From Mortierella alpina (taxonomy: Eukaryota; Mortierellomycota; Mortierellomycetes; Mortierellales; Mortierellaceae), in NCBI GenBank assembly GCA_029449245.1, contig JANATF010000001.1:1178001-1242000 (forward strand): a stretch of DNA of 64,000 nucleotides. Reading direction: 5' to 3'. A program made the translations under genes and the position numbers. Of the stretch, positions 11,001 to 21,939 are shown piece after piece (position 1 is the stretch's first letter; each line of letters starts with the position of its first letter). A model generated the notes under the pieces. The model was not told the origin of the DNA and ran no database searches. It saw nothing but the letters and a program-made list of their open reading frames with translations.

Positions 11001-11688
11001 CAACAGTTATTGTTTATATCAAATGTGCGTGGACTTTTTGCCTCCTGTGATAATGCAGTCATTAACTCAATTTGTCTACTTTCTCATTCTGATTCATTAG
11101 ACCGACTTCATGGACAGCCTGTTGTTCAGCGGCAAGGGATCGACCCACGACAACCAGTCTCGCACAGCAGCCATTGCTGACCGCCTTGATTTGCCCAAGA
11201 ACCATCCCAGCGTTGGCAAGGTGGTCGATGCTCTTCAGTGGCTCTCGTTGATGCCTAGCTCCAACAGCCAAGGAGCAGCGTTCACTGCCAAGGACTCGAC
11301 GACGACTCTGGACAGCTTCTGCAACCTGTTGATGCACAAGCTCAAGTACAACCCCTTGGAGCGCGACATGGTGATTTTGCACCACGAGTTTGGTGTGCAG
11401 CTGAAGGATGGAACAGAGCAGACACGCACATCGACGCTGGCGTCCTATGGCTCGTTTGAGACGTACACGGCGATGGCCAAGACGGTTGGCCTACCCGCCG
11501 CCATGGCGACGGAGATGCTGCTGAAGGGCGAGATTCCCGAGAAGGGTGTGCTCGCACCCACGATGCCACATGTGTACAACACGATCCTGGAGAAGCTTGA
11601 CCGCGAGGGTGTGTCTGTGCTGGAGCAGATTGTCCAGAAGGGCATGCGGCCCATGCTCCAGTGGGGTGGCAGCGGTGTGTTCAAGTAG
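8024..11688 (+). CDS. Bifunctional lysine-ketoglutarate reductase / saccharopine dehydrogenase (AASS-type)
   Basis: Model join(8024..8590,8698..8850,8957..9182,9283..9572,9687..9884,9978..10982,11101..11688), 1008 aa, all phases closing. Residues 1-80 are Arg/Ser-rich without acidic residues, as in a mitochondrial presequence. Residues about 85-450 are the alanine-dehydrogenase-like LKR half (AIRREGKNRWERRAALTP, YSSPFLHVGMAHNY). Residues about 535-1008 are the saccharopine dehydrogenase half, opening with a Rossmann motif LLCGSGFVAGPLV and containing NEIGLDPGIDHLSAM. Known chemistry: lysine + 2-oxoglutarate to saccharopine, then to glutamate + aminoadipate semialdehyde. In yeast the two activities are separate enzymes of lysine synthesis (LYS1, LYS9). 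The fused order and leader resemble the animal/plant catabolic enzyme, so a mitochondrial lysine-degradation role is inferred. Confidence 0.93.
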
Positions 11689-11760
11689 AGCAGAGGAATT
11701 TTCAAGCATAGACACTTTTCAATCAATCAATCAATACATTTGTAGAACAACTCTCGTCAG

Positions 11761-11794
11761 TCCCCTTGAGTCCCCTTGAGTCCCCTCGAGTCCC
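11761..11794 (+). repeat. 10-bp tandem repeat in the VPS26 upstream region
   Basis: Three and a half copies of TCCCCTTGAG (third copy TCCCCTCGAG) lie between the saccharopine stop and the VPS26 start. A (TCAA)n run precedes it at 11719-11735. Confidence 0.8.
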
Positions 11795-11911
11795 ACAGGG
11801 GCTCTTTGGTCGCTCGCATTCTTGGCATTCGCTCTTCGCGTCTTCTTTTCTCTCCCATCTTTCCTCATTTCATTCTGCATCTACACTTGACAGCAGCTTC
11901 GACTCTTCATC

Positions 11912-13884
11912 ATGGCCATGGCAGTAAGACACCCATCCACATCAGCTGCAACATCCACTCGCTTCGTCGATGCCCTCGCCAGCACAGCAGGATGCAGCAA
12001 CATGCCATCCCTAGCAATGCATCGCAGGGGAATCTCAGTCACCTTCATCTAACCAGCCGCTGCCACTTCTGAACCACCTCCCGCATCCCTTGCTCATCGC
12101 GTCATTAGAGTCTCTTTGGGCTGTCGACCCCTCTCGACATCGACATCCGCTTCAACGGACAGGAGCAGCGGAAGCAGATCGAGGCCAAAGTAGACAAGGA
12201 CAGGAGAGAGAAGTTCCCCTTGTACTTTGATGGCGAAACGGTCGCAGGAAAGGTACTGTTCACTCGCCCTCCCCCCCCATTGCACCCTTTATTTATCCAC
12301 ACTGCTCATCCGCCCCCCATAATGGACGAAGCGCAAGCCCAGCCATTCACTTATCAGCGACCAGGGCGCGCCATTCATGGTGGATGTGTGTGTGTTTAAC
12401 TGGGAAGGCTGTCTCGTTGCAGGCCGGGCTGTTGCCTGAGTGGGAGAAGACAACACGACCGCGGGGAGCTCTCACTCCGCCCAACATTCCTGGAGGCTGT
12501 CGATTTCATTTGTTCGTTATCCTCACCGCTTTCAGGAGGCTAACCATCAGTCCTGCATTGCATGGATAGATCAACATCAGAGTCAAGGATGGCAAGAAGG
12601 TTGAGCACAGTGGTGTTAAGGTCGAATTTGTTGGAAGCATAGGTAATGTTTACCTCTAAGACACTTGAAGTATCTGGGTGCTCTGGAGATTTTGCTTACA
12701 ATCTGGTCTTGTCCATGCAGCTGTACTCTGGAGTATTGAAGCCATTGTCTATGTGTTCTGATAGAGATGTTCTATGCTCGAGGAAACCATTATGAGTTCA
12801 GGACGATTCAACAGGAACTGGCTGTGCCCGGTGAACTCCGTAACAATGCCAGCTTTGATTTTGAATTCAAGAATATCGAGAAGCAATACGAGAGTTATCA
12901 TGGAATCAATGTCAAGCTAAGGTATGTTGAAAATGAGTGCCCAAAATGCGACATGACGTGTGCTCACACCTTTCCTAACGGACGATCATTATCCCATTAT
13001 GTACAACTACAGGTACTTTGTGAGAGTGACGGTGATGCGTCGTTTGGCGGATGTGGTCAAGGAGCAGGACATCTGGGTACATTCATACGTGATGCCTCCA
13101 GATGGCAACAACTCGATCAAGATGGAGGTCGGCATTGAGGATTGTCTTCACATCGAGTTCGAATACAACAAGTCCAGGTACAAACAAGACATCTACTTTC
13201 ATCGTCTTCGACTTTCTCAGGATCGACAAAAGAGCCATGACTAAAAACCATATTATTCCTGATCTCTGATACTGCAGGTATCACTTGAAGGACGTGATTG
13301 TCGGCAAGATCTACTTCCTGCTGGTTCGCATCAAGATCAAGCATATGGAGCTCTCGATTATTAGACGCGAGACCACAGGTGCGCCTCCAAATCAATATAA
13401 CGAGAGCGAGACGATCACAAAGTTCGAGATCATGGATGGCGCGCCCGTTCGTGGAGAGACTATTCCCATTCGCCTTTTCCTCGGAGGGTTCGAACTGACA
13501 CCCACTTTCCGCGATGGTACGTGACAGCCAGAGAGGCAAAAAAACCTTCTATTTATTACTATGTACTTGTGAAGGTGCTGATCAAACAAGTTTTTGTTGA
13601 TTTCCCCTTTTTGCCAGTGAACATGAAGTTTTCGGCACGCTATTACCTGAATCTGGTTCTTGTGGACGAGGAAAACCGACGCTACTTCAAACAGCAGGAG
13701 ATTACGATCTTCCGCCGCCAAGGTATACGAAACGGCAAATATGCGTGCAAGATTGTTCGCGGGCTATTTTTACGTGTAGGCGTATGGATGTGTAATACTA
13801 ACGTGCCCGTGTTTCCGTCTCGGTTATGCTTGTGTAGTTGACGATGAAATTGCTGAAGGCCCAGCGCAGATCCATCAGGTCTGA
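11912..13884 (+). CDS. VPS26: Retromer subunit VPS26
   Basis: Model join(11912..11923,12109..12252,12570..12642,12765..12921,13013..13177,13278..13516,13618..13722,13838..13884), 313 aa, eight exons, phases closing. Length and sequence fit the VPS26 arrestin-fold family: PLDIDIRF at the start, EKFPLYFDGETVAGK, HSGVKVEFVG, MFYARGNHYEF, PGELRNNASFDFEF, then RYFVRVTVMRR and IWVHSYVMPP. The C-terminal half holds GKIYFLLVRIKIKHMEL and the conserved RGETIPIRLFLGGF, followed by NMKFSARYYLNLVLVDEE. With VPS35 and VPS29 it forms the cargo-selective retromer core that returns receptors from endosomes to the Golgi. The first coding exon is only 12 nt (Met-Ala-Met-Ala) before a GTAAGA donor. That start is an inference from phase; the rest is firm. 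Confidence 0.93.
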
Positions 13885-13897
13885 GTTTCTGAGCGAG

Positions 13898-13902
<5 letters not shown>

Positions 13903-13929
<27 letters not shown>
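13903..13929 (+). repeat. Poly(A) homopolymer run
   Basis: Twenty-seven consecutive A residues start 18 bp after the VPS26 stop codon. It could be a genomic A-run at a 3' end or a retroposed tail, but no retroposed gene precedes it because VPS26 keeps its introns. Confidence 0.85.
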
Positions 13930-14255
13930 GAAAGACTCGACCGAAGTGTTCACCTTTGCGCGATAGTAGAGATCTCTTGAAAAATATTCATACGTCTCGC
14001 ACAGAAAAAAAAAAATCGCCTAGTCTCAGATGCGTGATCTTGCATATACGCACGTACCACCGTGCCGTTGGGTGATGTGAGAAATGATCTCCAGATTGCA
14101 ACGTGCTTCATTTTTGAACGGATCCCAGATTTTGGAGCTTCTGGAACATGCTGCAGAGACCTACCCGTGTCGGGCGCCAGAGGTTCAGCCCTTGTCATAG
14201 GCGAGTAATTATAACCCCGAAAAAAAGTGAGAAATATGCATGGATGCCAGCCAGG

Positions 14256-14263
14256 TATTTAAA
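14256..14263 (+). promoter_or_regulatory. TATA-like element of the C2-domain gene
   Basis: TATTTAAA lies 124 bp before ATG 14380, with a leader that is AC-rich and free of upstream ATG. The position is plausible for a strong fungal promoter. Confidence 0.45.
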
Positions 14264-14379
14264 GAGGGGGGACGCCATTCTTCTTCTAAGCTCCCAACCC
14301 ACTTTGCTCTTCCGCTACAAGCACAAAGCACCCACCCTTACCTACCCAAGCTCCCCCCGAAAAAAAAGGATAGTTCATC

Positions 14380-14877
14380 ATGAAGTTTGTTTCGATTGTC
14401 GCCGCTTTGCTCATCCCCATGAGCGCGATGGCTGCTATTGCGCCCGTCTCCGAGAAGCATGAGGCCGACAAACCTGTGCACATCATGGCTAGCAAGAAGG
14501 GCATGTTGTATGTCAAGCTGAACCGAGCGACCAAGCTCACGAACAAAGATTGGATTGGAAAGTCGAATCCCTTTGTTGAGATGTGGCTCGATAAGTCGTA
14601 CAAGCAGCGGTCCAAGGACACGAAGGGGTTGAACCCAGTCTTTGATGAGACGTTCATCTTCTGGGTCCGACCTGGACAGTCCAAGTTGTACGCTCGTGTA
14701 GTCGATAAGGATACATTCAGGAACGACAAGATTGGAGAGGTGACGATTCCTTTGGACCCGGTGATGAACTCGGGGAGTGCGGGGCCTCAGGACTACAAGT
14801 TGCCAAAGTGGCTCGGATTGAGTGACAATGGGTATCTGAATATGCAGATGCAGTTTGTGGAAGACCAGTCTACGTAA
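14380..14877 (+). CDS. Small secreted single C2-domain protein
   Basis: Single exon, 165 aa. Residues 1-21 form a clean signal peptide (MKFVSIVAALLIPMSAMAAIA). Residues about 38-160 are one C2 domain: GMLYVKLNRATKL, KSNPFVEMWLDKSYKQRS, then the hallmark GLNPVFDETFIFWV and RVVDKDTFRNDKIGEVTIPL. Acidic residues of the kind that bind Ca2+ in C2 loops are present (D in TNKDWIGKSNPF and the VVDKDTFRNDKIG loop), so calcium-dependent lipid binding is possible. C2 domains normally act in the cytosol. A stand-alone C2 domain behind a signal peptide is unusual and suggests a role in the wall, extracellular space or secretory lumen. No transmembrane segment, GPI signal or retention signal is visible. 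Function unknown. Confidence 0.8.
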   Translation: MKFVSIVAALLIPMSAMAAIAPVSEKHEADKPVHIMASKKGMLYVKLNRATKLTNKDWIGKSNPFVEMWLDKSYKQRSKDTKGLNPVFDETFIFWVRPGQSKLYARVVDKDTFRNDKIGEVTIPLDPVMNSGSAGPQDYKLPKWLGLSDNGYLNMQMQFVEDQST

Positions 14878-15194
14878 AGAAAAAGAAAAAAAAAAGGCAG
14901 TGTTCGCACTACTTTTCTTTCCATTGAGGGACGACGTCGTAATGGTCGTGATACATAAAAAACTCTTTTGCTTTCTACCTTTTGGAGAGTTGTCTGACAA
15001 GTGTTGAGGGTCTATAATCTACATTCCAGGGCGGGCAAGTCCCGATCCTTGAGTGATAGTATCGATCCCCCGCAGAGATGAGGGATGTACAGCAAAGTCA
15101 AATTTTGCAGCGCTTGCGATGAAACATATCGCACGGCAACTTTTGACAAGACTCACCTTCCGTAGACACTTTTGATCACCTTCACCTTTCTTTC
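14878..15194. other. Intergenic region between the C2 gene and the tyrosyl-tRNA synthetase gene
   Basis: An A-rich 3' UTR segment (14880-14895) is followed by about 200 bp of unremarkable sequence. No gene or clear element is seen. Confidence 0.5.
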
Positions 15195-17715
15195 ATGAGC
15201 ACCATGCACTCATTCGCAGCACTCACCAGAAGGGCGTGGGTCGCCCGTCCGGCCAAGGTCACCCGTGTCAGTAGCGCGGTGTGCATTCGGCTCTCGTCCT
15301 CTGTTGCAGCGCATGTCCACAGGAACCCGGTTCTGGAAATGCAGGAACGAGGACTCGTAGCGGCCATGACAAGGTAACATGGAGGCGTCGGGGGGATTCT
15401 CTCGCTCCGAATTCCTCCAGCCTTGAGGAAAATACATATGAGCAGGGCATAGCCCAGGAGCTGTTCATTGCTTTTTTACCAACACCAATACGTTGCTTAT
15501 CGACGGCGTACTCTGCTTCACAGTCCGGATCTTGTAGACCATGTCGACGCCGGACCCACGGCTATCTACTGTGGTGTCGATCCCACCGCCAGCAGTCTTC
15601 ATCTCGGAAACTTGGTGACACTGTTGGGCTTGCTTCATTTCCACATCAAGGGCCACACCACCATCGGACTGGTAAGGAGCTTCCTTCATTCAATCACATC
15701 ATTTGGTTCCCAAAGAGTTCCAGGACGCTCGTGCTCATTTTTTTTATCTTGGTCTTTCTACGACTTTGTTGGTAGGTGGGCGGTGCTACAGGATCGATCG
15801 GTGATCCCTCAGGAAAGAGCACGGAACGTCAACCCATGTCGGCTGCGACTCTTGCCAACAATGTCGCAGGTATTGACGCACAGTTCCAGCGGTTCTTCCA
15901 ACGTGGAAGGGCTTATGCTGAAACCCGCGGGTACGCCGTTCAGGGTCATGGAGGCAAAGTCAAAGTGGTCAACAACAAGACATGGTTTGGCAAGCTGTCG
16001 GCGCTGGATTTCTTGGGAGACATTGGTCGCTATGCCAGAGTCGGAACCATGATTGCTAGAGACAGGTAAAGAAGAACTAAGACAGGGCCTTCAGGGAGAT
16101 GAGACCATATGGCGATTTTGAGGGGAGATATATTGCTGACCCCCCACCTCCTTCTTTCTTGTTCATTGTGTTGACTTTTGGAAAATGAAAAAAAGTGTCA
16201 AGTCGAGACTGGAGAGTCCTCAGGGTATCAGCTTTACAGAGTTTTCATATCAATTACTGCAGGCATATGACTTTTGGCACCTGTTCCATTCAGATGGTTG
16301 TCGCATCCAGGTATGTGGATCTGTGTATGAGGTTCTCTTGAGTGTTTTGTTCTTTGTGCTTCGTGTTTCGTTGCATGCTGACACAAGGGACTTTCCTGCT
16401 CTCTCTGTTCTGCTACCCTGTTTTGTAGTTGGGAGGAAGTGACCAGTGGGGAAATATCACAGCTGGCATTGATCTGATTCACAAGAAGAAGAACACGTCC
16501 ACGGAGCAGGTTGTCATTGACCACAGCAGGGAAGAAGAAACACCATTGAACGCGTATGGACTCACCATCCCATTGCTGACGACGGCTACTGGCGAGAAGT
16601 TTGGAAAGAGCGCAGGAAATGCAGTCTGGTTGGACGAGAGGATGACGAGTTTGTTTGATTTCTATCAGGTAAACATGGCATGTCCGGCATTGTTATCGTG
16701 TTTTGTGTTTTTGTTTTGGTCCACCATGCGCCTCTGACGTATATTGTCGTCTTGGAGAGTAGTGAGCTGATACAAGTTTCTTTTTTTCCTTTTCATTTTG
16801 CCCCTGGGTTCCAGTTCTTTGTCAAGACCACAGACACAGATGTGGGACGCTACCTTCACTACTTTACTTTATTGACTTCGGATCAAATCAAGGATATCAT
16901 GGATCAACACAGTGTAAGACACCCTGCTTGTATGAAAGGTTGCAGGAAGAGTCTTTGAGAACCATTTCTGAAGGTTTGCCATTGTTCTTGAATCGATCTA
17001 GGTGGAACCTGAGAAACGTCTTGCACAGCACGCCCTAGCAAAGGAGACCACAGAACTTGTGCACGGAGGTAAAAATTATCGTTTTTTGCGAAAGCGGCTG
17101 CTCGGGGATCATTTGTCTGATCATGCGGCTATAGCGTGCGAGATTTCACTCTCTTAACAGTCGACTCTCGATTTTTTATTTCTTCTTTCTTTCCACTTTC
17201 CACTCGCCCTAGCTGACGCGCTGCCAAAGGCATTGCTTGCAACGCATGTTTTGTTTGGATCCTCGCTGGACAAAGTCAAGGGTCAGGATCTCATGGACGC
17301 GTTCGAACATGACCCGAGGATGGTGGCCTTGGGTAGATCTCAAGTGTCAGGAATGAGTTTGGACCAAATTGCATTGGAGACTGGTCTTTGTAGCTCGAAA
17401 TGTAAGGCAGTCCTGCTTGTTATTATTCGTCGTCTTCGTCGTCGTTGTCGTCGTCTTCGTGAAGATAAACGGTCAGCAAAAGCGTTGCGCTCAACTAGTT
17501 CTTTTTTTCTCACTCATTCTTTCCTCTTTTGGTCTCCTTTTGCTGTACTAGCCGAGGCCAAGAAGCTGATCAAGTCTGGCGGATTCTATATCAACAATGT
17601 CAAGGTGACGGATGCCTCGCATCGTATTGGTGACAAGGACTGGATTGACGGTACTGTCTGCGTCCTTAGATCTGGAAAGAGCAACTACAAGCTCATCCAC
17701 GCCGCTTCAAGTTGA
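15195..17715 (+). CDS. MSY1: Mitochondrial tyrosyl-tRNA synthetase
   Basis: Model join(15195..15373,15524..15671,15776..16065,16196..16310,16429..16668,16815..16913,17002..17068,17213..17401,17552..17715), 496 aa, nine exons, phases closing. The N terminus (about 40 residues, Arg/Ala/Ser/Val without acids) is a mitochondrial presequence. The class I catalytic core follows: [16 protein letters not shown], where HLGN is the HIGH motif; [15 protein letters not shown]; the Tyr-binding [26 protein letters not shown]; and [14 protein letters not shown], where KFGKS is the KMSKS motif. The C-terminal part is the S4-like RNA-binding domain ([17 protein letters not shown]), as in bacterial-type TyrRS. 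It charges mitochondrial tRNA-Tyr. Cytosolic fungal TyrRS has a different C terminus, so the mitochondrial assignment is well supported. Confidence 0.94.
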
Positions 17716-17853
17716 TGGAGTGGTACTCCCGCGAGAACACATAGATTCAAATAGATATAAACTGCTGAGAACAGTGGATGTTGCGGTATAGCCCAAAGAC
17801 GCGCATGTCATGAAAACAAAGTTGAAACTGTTCAGTAGTATAAGTTTTTGATA

Positions 17854-20018
17854 TTACGCCTCATGGATCTCGTTAGAAGGCCATTTTTTGGCCAAGAGAG
17901 CCAAGGGCCATCCCTCATCTCTAGCCTCCTCCTTTCCGCCATCCCCTACCACAACCCACTCGACACCATCCAAGGACTTGTGCTGGACCATACCCGAGGC
18001 CCTGTAACCGTTCTCGAGGGTCACATAACGGCGTTGAATCGTCTCGGAAATGTCCTCTGCCGCATCGCGATAGCTCTTGGATCGCTCAATGAATCGAGCC
18101 AAGTTTCTGGAAGCGATTTGCGCAGCTCCGAGAATCGAAAAGACTTGGTGGACGTGGACCATGCCCTTGTAGACCTCGATCCTGACCAGTTTGCTACGAT
18201 TGTCTGTTCCAAGTCTGTGGGCGTAAAGACGGTTGTCGTCGATGAGACGGTCGTGCGTTCCCGTTTGCTAGGAACACCAAAAAAAAAAAAAAAAAAAAAC
18301 GATTGTAAATCGCTAGTCGGTAAAGAAGGTAACCCACCCTTACGATATAGAGTCCGAGAAAGGCTCAGGATAATGCTTACAATCAGGGTGTTGGTCAGTT
18401 CCGAGACGTCGGCTCGATGTACAGGCGAAACCAGCGGGTGCTGCGCCAAGTGCGAGTACCATTCCCATTCCCGCTCCTTGCCTAGTGCGTTTCGAGCATT
18501 GGGCACAGTGGTTGCATCGCCACACAGGTAATTGCGCGCCAAGTGTAACTATAGGGATGAAGCGGAGGGCGTGTTGGAGAGCACGGGTGGCGCAAAAGTT
18601 AATGACCGTCCTTTAGGAGCTATAAGGCATGATTCTGTGGGTTGCACAAACCTTTGTAAAGTCCATGAAAGCTTCCTTGTCAAACGGGTTTGTGCCTATA
18701 GGCCCGGGGCAGAAGCAATACGAGTCGCTGCAGCTGGATGATGGCAAGGACGATGTGGGATCGGTCCAAGCCTTTTTGTCAGTGTTCAACACAAAAAAAA
18801 AGTTAGTAATGATCGCCTGAGCAGCAGGACGCTTTGAATCAGCCAGCATCTAGGGGGCGAACTTACCGAGAGTAAAAACTGTGCGTGGGGCAGCACATAC
18901 TTTGGAGTCGTGGAGGGTTGGACATAGTTTTTCATATACAACATGAACGCTGCAGCCAAGTTGCCTCCTGCAGAGTCACCTCCTACCACAATATCCCTTG
19001 GATCGACCGGGAGATGATGCGGTAACGACTTTTTCTTGTCGAGGGATAGAGCCTCGTGCCGAGGCTCCGTCAGGTACAGGTAAGCAGCAAAGGCATCGTG
19101 GATAGCGGCTGGGAAGGGGTGTTCAGGAGCCAATCGGTAGTCGACCGAAAACACTCGTGTGCCCGGGCCAACGTCTTTGGCCCAATCAGCCAAAATCTTG
19201 CGATGAGAAGCCGGCGAGAGAAAGCCATGTCCTCCTCCGTGAAAGTAGAGGATGACGGTCGTGGAGGTGGGACGCGTTTCGTTCTTTCTGGGTGTGGCCT
19301 CGATCCACTCGCCTTTTACAGTGAAGGATCCTGTTGAGTCTAAGAGGCCGACCTCTTCGGGTAGATTGGCCAGTTGGGCCAGAGTCCCCAGAGAGGGTGG
19401 GTGCATGGATTCCAAGTAGGCTAGGGTCGGGTGGAGGAGACAGTCATCCAGATTGCAGCCTTGGTCCTGCAGTCGGCTTCGAACGTTGGCAAGAGTGGCT
19501 CGCTCCGGTCTCAAGAGGACCTCCAGATTGACTCTGAACTGTACGTTTTTGCTGACCTTGATATGGCGTGTGTAGAGCATCTGTAAAGGTATAGCACGCT
19601 CAATACAAAGGCCTACGAAGCGCAACTGTCCGATGGTTCGTATTTCCGGGGGGACAATTCGGACAAGGCCCATGAAGATGGTCCACCACCAGGGCCAGTT
19701 CAGAGGGTGTTGTTCGGTGCTGTACTTGAACCGGGTGACAATCAGAAACGGAAGCTCAAAGCCATGTAAGCGGACCATGGCCCAGACGCCCATGGTGACC
19801 ACGCGCGCTATGAAGGCGATGTCGCGGGGTTTGTGGAGGATGCCCTTTAGGTACAATCTAGAGAGGAGTGAGGGTTTAGGGAACTGGTATCTAGGCTGCT
19901 TTTTCTGCTGCAGTGGGTGAGCGATGACGGTGGGCGAAAGTGTGTTTGTAGCGCCATCGGGTGGAGAAACGAGCGCCCCTGTACGAGTGTACAGCGTTGC
20001 GGTTTGACTGGAAACCAT
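17854..20018 (-). CDS. Alpha/beta-hydrolase, hormone-sensitive-lipase-like esterase (HGGG / GDSAGG)
   Basis: Model complement(join(17854..18267,18381..18548,18652..18771,18867..20018)), 617 aa, all phases closing. Residues 260-263 are the oxyanion HGGG motif. VDYRLAPEHPFPAA follows near residue 292, and GGDSAGGNLAAAF carries the nucleophile S349. The third exon continues with a divergent region (ARNYLCGDATTVPN). The last exon supplies DRLIDDNRLYAHRLG and then GMVHVHQVF, where the catalytic His is expected. The N-terminal 150 residues contain hydrophobic stretches (IAFIARVVTMGVWAMV and a Trp-rich WPWWWTIFMGLVRIV) that could sit in a membrane. The family hydrolyses small esters, acetylated sterols or acylglycerols; the substrate here is unknown. 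The fourth intron border lies beside a 20-A run. Met 20018 is the first in-frame start but the N-terminal 50 residues are uncertain. Confidence 0.85.
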
Positions 20019-20926
20019 GTCTGCTGGGGGAGGAGCCGACGAGAGAAGGAGGAGCGAGAAAAAGAGAGAGAGAAGGAGGAGAGCGAGGGAGGCAAGAGCA
20101 GGGGTATTGTCTCAGCAAGCCCGGCATCACTACCTCTCAAAGTAATTGACGACCACTCTGCTCATATTTTTGGTCTCGGCTGGTGCGAAATAATTGGGGG
20201 TGCGCACTCCACACACATGTGCTGAAGAACGCGCTTTCCCCCCCTCTTTCTTCAGTATTACCTTTGTCCCCCACTCCTTAGCCAGGTCGTACCGATGCAA
20301 TGTAGGTTTTGTTTAAACCGGTTTCTGCATGCGCGCGTTGCGCCTCCGCTACACTCTAGTGCAGCTGCAGCTCTCCAGCCCTATCGCTTCGCGCTACTCT
20401 CGTCAGCCATAGCAGGGGGTTATCCAAATGCGGTAGACAAGATGAGGGTGCCTTTTTTTTTTGCATGTGCTTTCTATTTTATTCTTCCCGCGCTTTTTTC
20501 TCTTGATGCAGCTGCTGGATGGGCCGGTCTTCCAAGATACGTTGGGCGACCTGATAGCAAGTCCTACGAACCTCCGAGTTTAAGGTGACTTGCCACGTCC
20601 GCTCGCCTCCACAAGTCATCCTGAGCTGTAGATAAGCCGATAGTCCGTTTGCCCTCTGCGAATGAAAAACCAACCGTGAGGAGAAGGAAGGCATGCATAC
20701 ACGAAGCGGAGTGGTTGTCAGAAGTGGGGGTCGTGCGCTTCCACAGTAGTCGTATATCACGTGGACCAAACCATCACATTCGTGTGAAATGTTCGATTAG
20801 CCTCATCAACTCAGACGCGAACAAGGCAATCCAAGGACCCCATCCGAGATTCCAGCAATCGAGCAGCAGCAACAGGCAACAGCATCCTACATACCTTCAG
20901 CACTAACCACGGTCATCCGAGTCGCC
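20019..20926. other. Divergent intergenic region between the esterase and GET5-like genes
   Basis: About 0.9 kb. Bases 20030-20100 are purine-rich on the plus strand, that is pyrimidine-rich upstream of the minus-strand esterase, as expected for its promoter. Bases 20800-20920 are A/C-rich leader of the GET5-like gene. Frames in between have no domain and I see no gene. Confidence 0.45.
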
Positions 20927-21939
20927 ATGTCTTCCGTCGAAGAATCCCTGTTTATTTCCCAGTTCCTCGCTGCATTTGCAGGCCAGGAGACAAAGTTCCC
21001 AGCCGATTACATCTCGCCTGGCTTGGCACCCAACTGGACTTCCAAGGTACAGGGAGGGGGGATGGCATGGATTCTATTAGCTGTGGCAGGATACGGTTCT
21101 GCCAGCTGTTTCTAATTGGCAGAAGGGCGCTAAAAGCTGTTGAGGCTAACTGATGTCGCTGTACTATGCCTTCTAGAGAGCCACCTTTGAAAGACCAGCT
21201 AAAAAGACAAAAACCGAGGCTTCTCAAGGAGGTAAAAGGCGGTGGTGATGATTGTTTACTGTGAAAGTATCCCAGGGGATAGACTGACGGCTGTACTGAA
21301 ATGTTTAGTTGACAAAAAAAAAACACTGTGAATGCTACTATAGATATTCAGGTGACGATCAAGTCCTTGAAGTCGGGTCAGTGGACGGTCGATGTCTCTG
21401 CTCAAGGAACCATCGCCGATCTCAAGGAGGCATTGCAAACCAAGGCCGGGATTGACGCCGGTAGCCAGAGACTGGTATTGAAAGGAAAGGCGCTTCTAGA
21501 CAACAAAAAGCTGGAGGAGTATGGCTTGACATCTGGATCAGTCGTTCATTTGTTTGCCAAGGCTGGAGCTGTTATCTCACCTACGACCCCTTCTTCATCC
21601 TCTCCCGCGACCGTTGGCGTGGCAGCACCTGAGAGCGAATCGGCATCGACTTCGACATCAGAAGCTGCATCGCCCAATATTACTCCAGCCGCTGCAGGAA
21701 GCCAGCAGACTGCATCAGCGCCTAAACGACCTGTCGTGACATCGTACAGAGGGCTGTCAGAAGCGGGCACGGAGATTGCAAAGGATGCGGAGTTTTGGTA
21801 TTGGCTCAATGAGCAGCTGAAAGAACGGTTGGGTTCGAAGGAGGACGCGTCGCAGATGATGAAGGGCTTTTTGGGCCAATACCGAGATTTGATTGGCAAT
21901 GCAGGTACAAAGGAGATTGAAAGCCAAATTAAGAAGTGA
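20927..21939 (+). CDS. GET5/MDY2-like ubiquitin-like protein of the tail-anchored protein insertion pathway
   Basis: Model join(20927..21046,21177..21231,21344..21939), 256 aa, phases closing. Residues 1-40 (SLFISQFLAAFAGQETKFPADY) resemble the N-terminal Get4-binding segment of yeast Get5, and a basic RPAKKTKTE follows. Residues about 59-132 are a ubiquitin-like fold (VTIKSLKSGQWTVDV, TIADLKEALQTKAGI, LVLKGKALLDNKKLEEYGL). A Ser/Ala/Pro-rich linker of about 60 residues leads to a helical C terminus (DAEFWYWLNEQLKERL, SQMMKGFLGQYRDLI) that may dimerise. In yeast, Get4/Get5 hand tail-anchored proteins from Sgt2 to Get3. The length (yeast about 212 aa) and domain order fit. A generic ubiquilin-type protein is less likely because no UBA or STI1 repeat is seen. 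Confidence 0.78.

Larger units (their letters stand above)
13885..14379. other. Intergenic region between VPS26 and the C2 gene
   Basis: It contains a homopolymer run of 27 A at 13903-13929 just after the VPS26 stop, several shorter A-runs, and the promoter of the C2 gene. No gene is supported. Confidence 0.6.

Noticed and set aside
13903-13929. Poly(A) run as the tail of a retrotransposed gene
   Set aside because: The gene before it (VPS26) has eight exons, and no target-site duplication could be identified.
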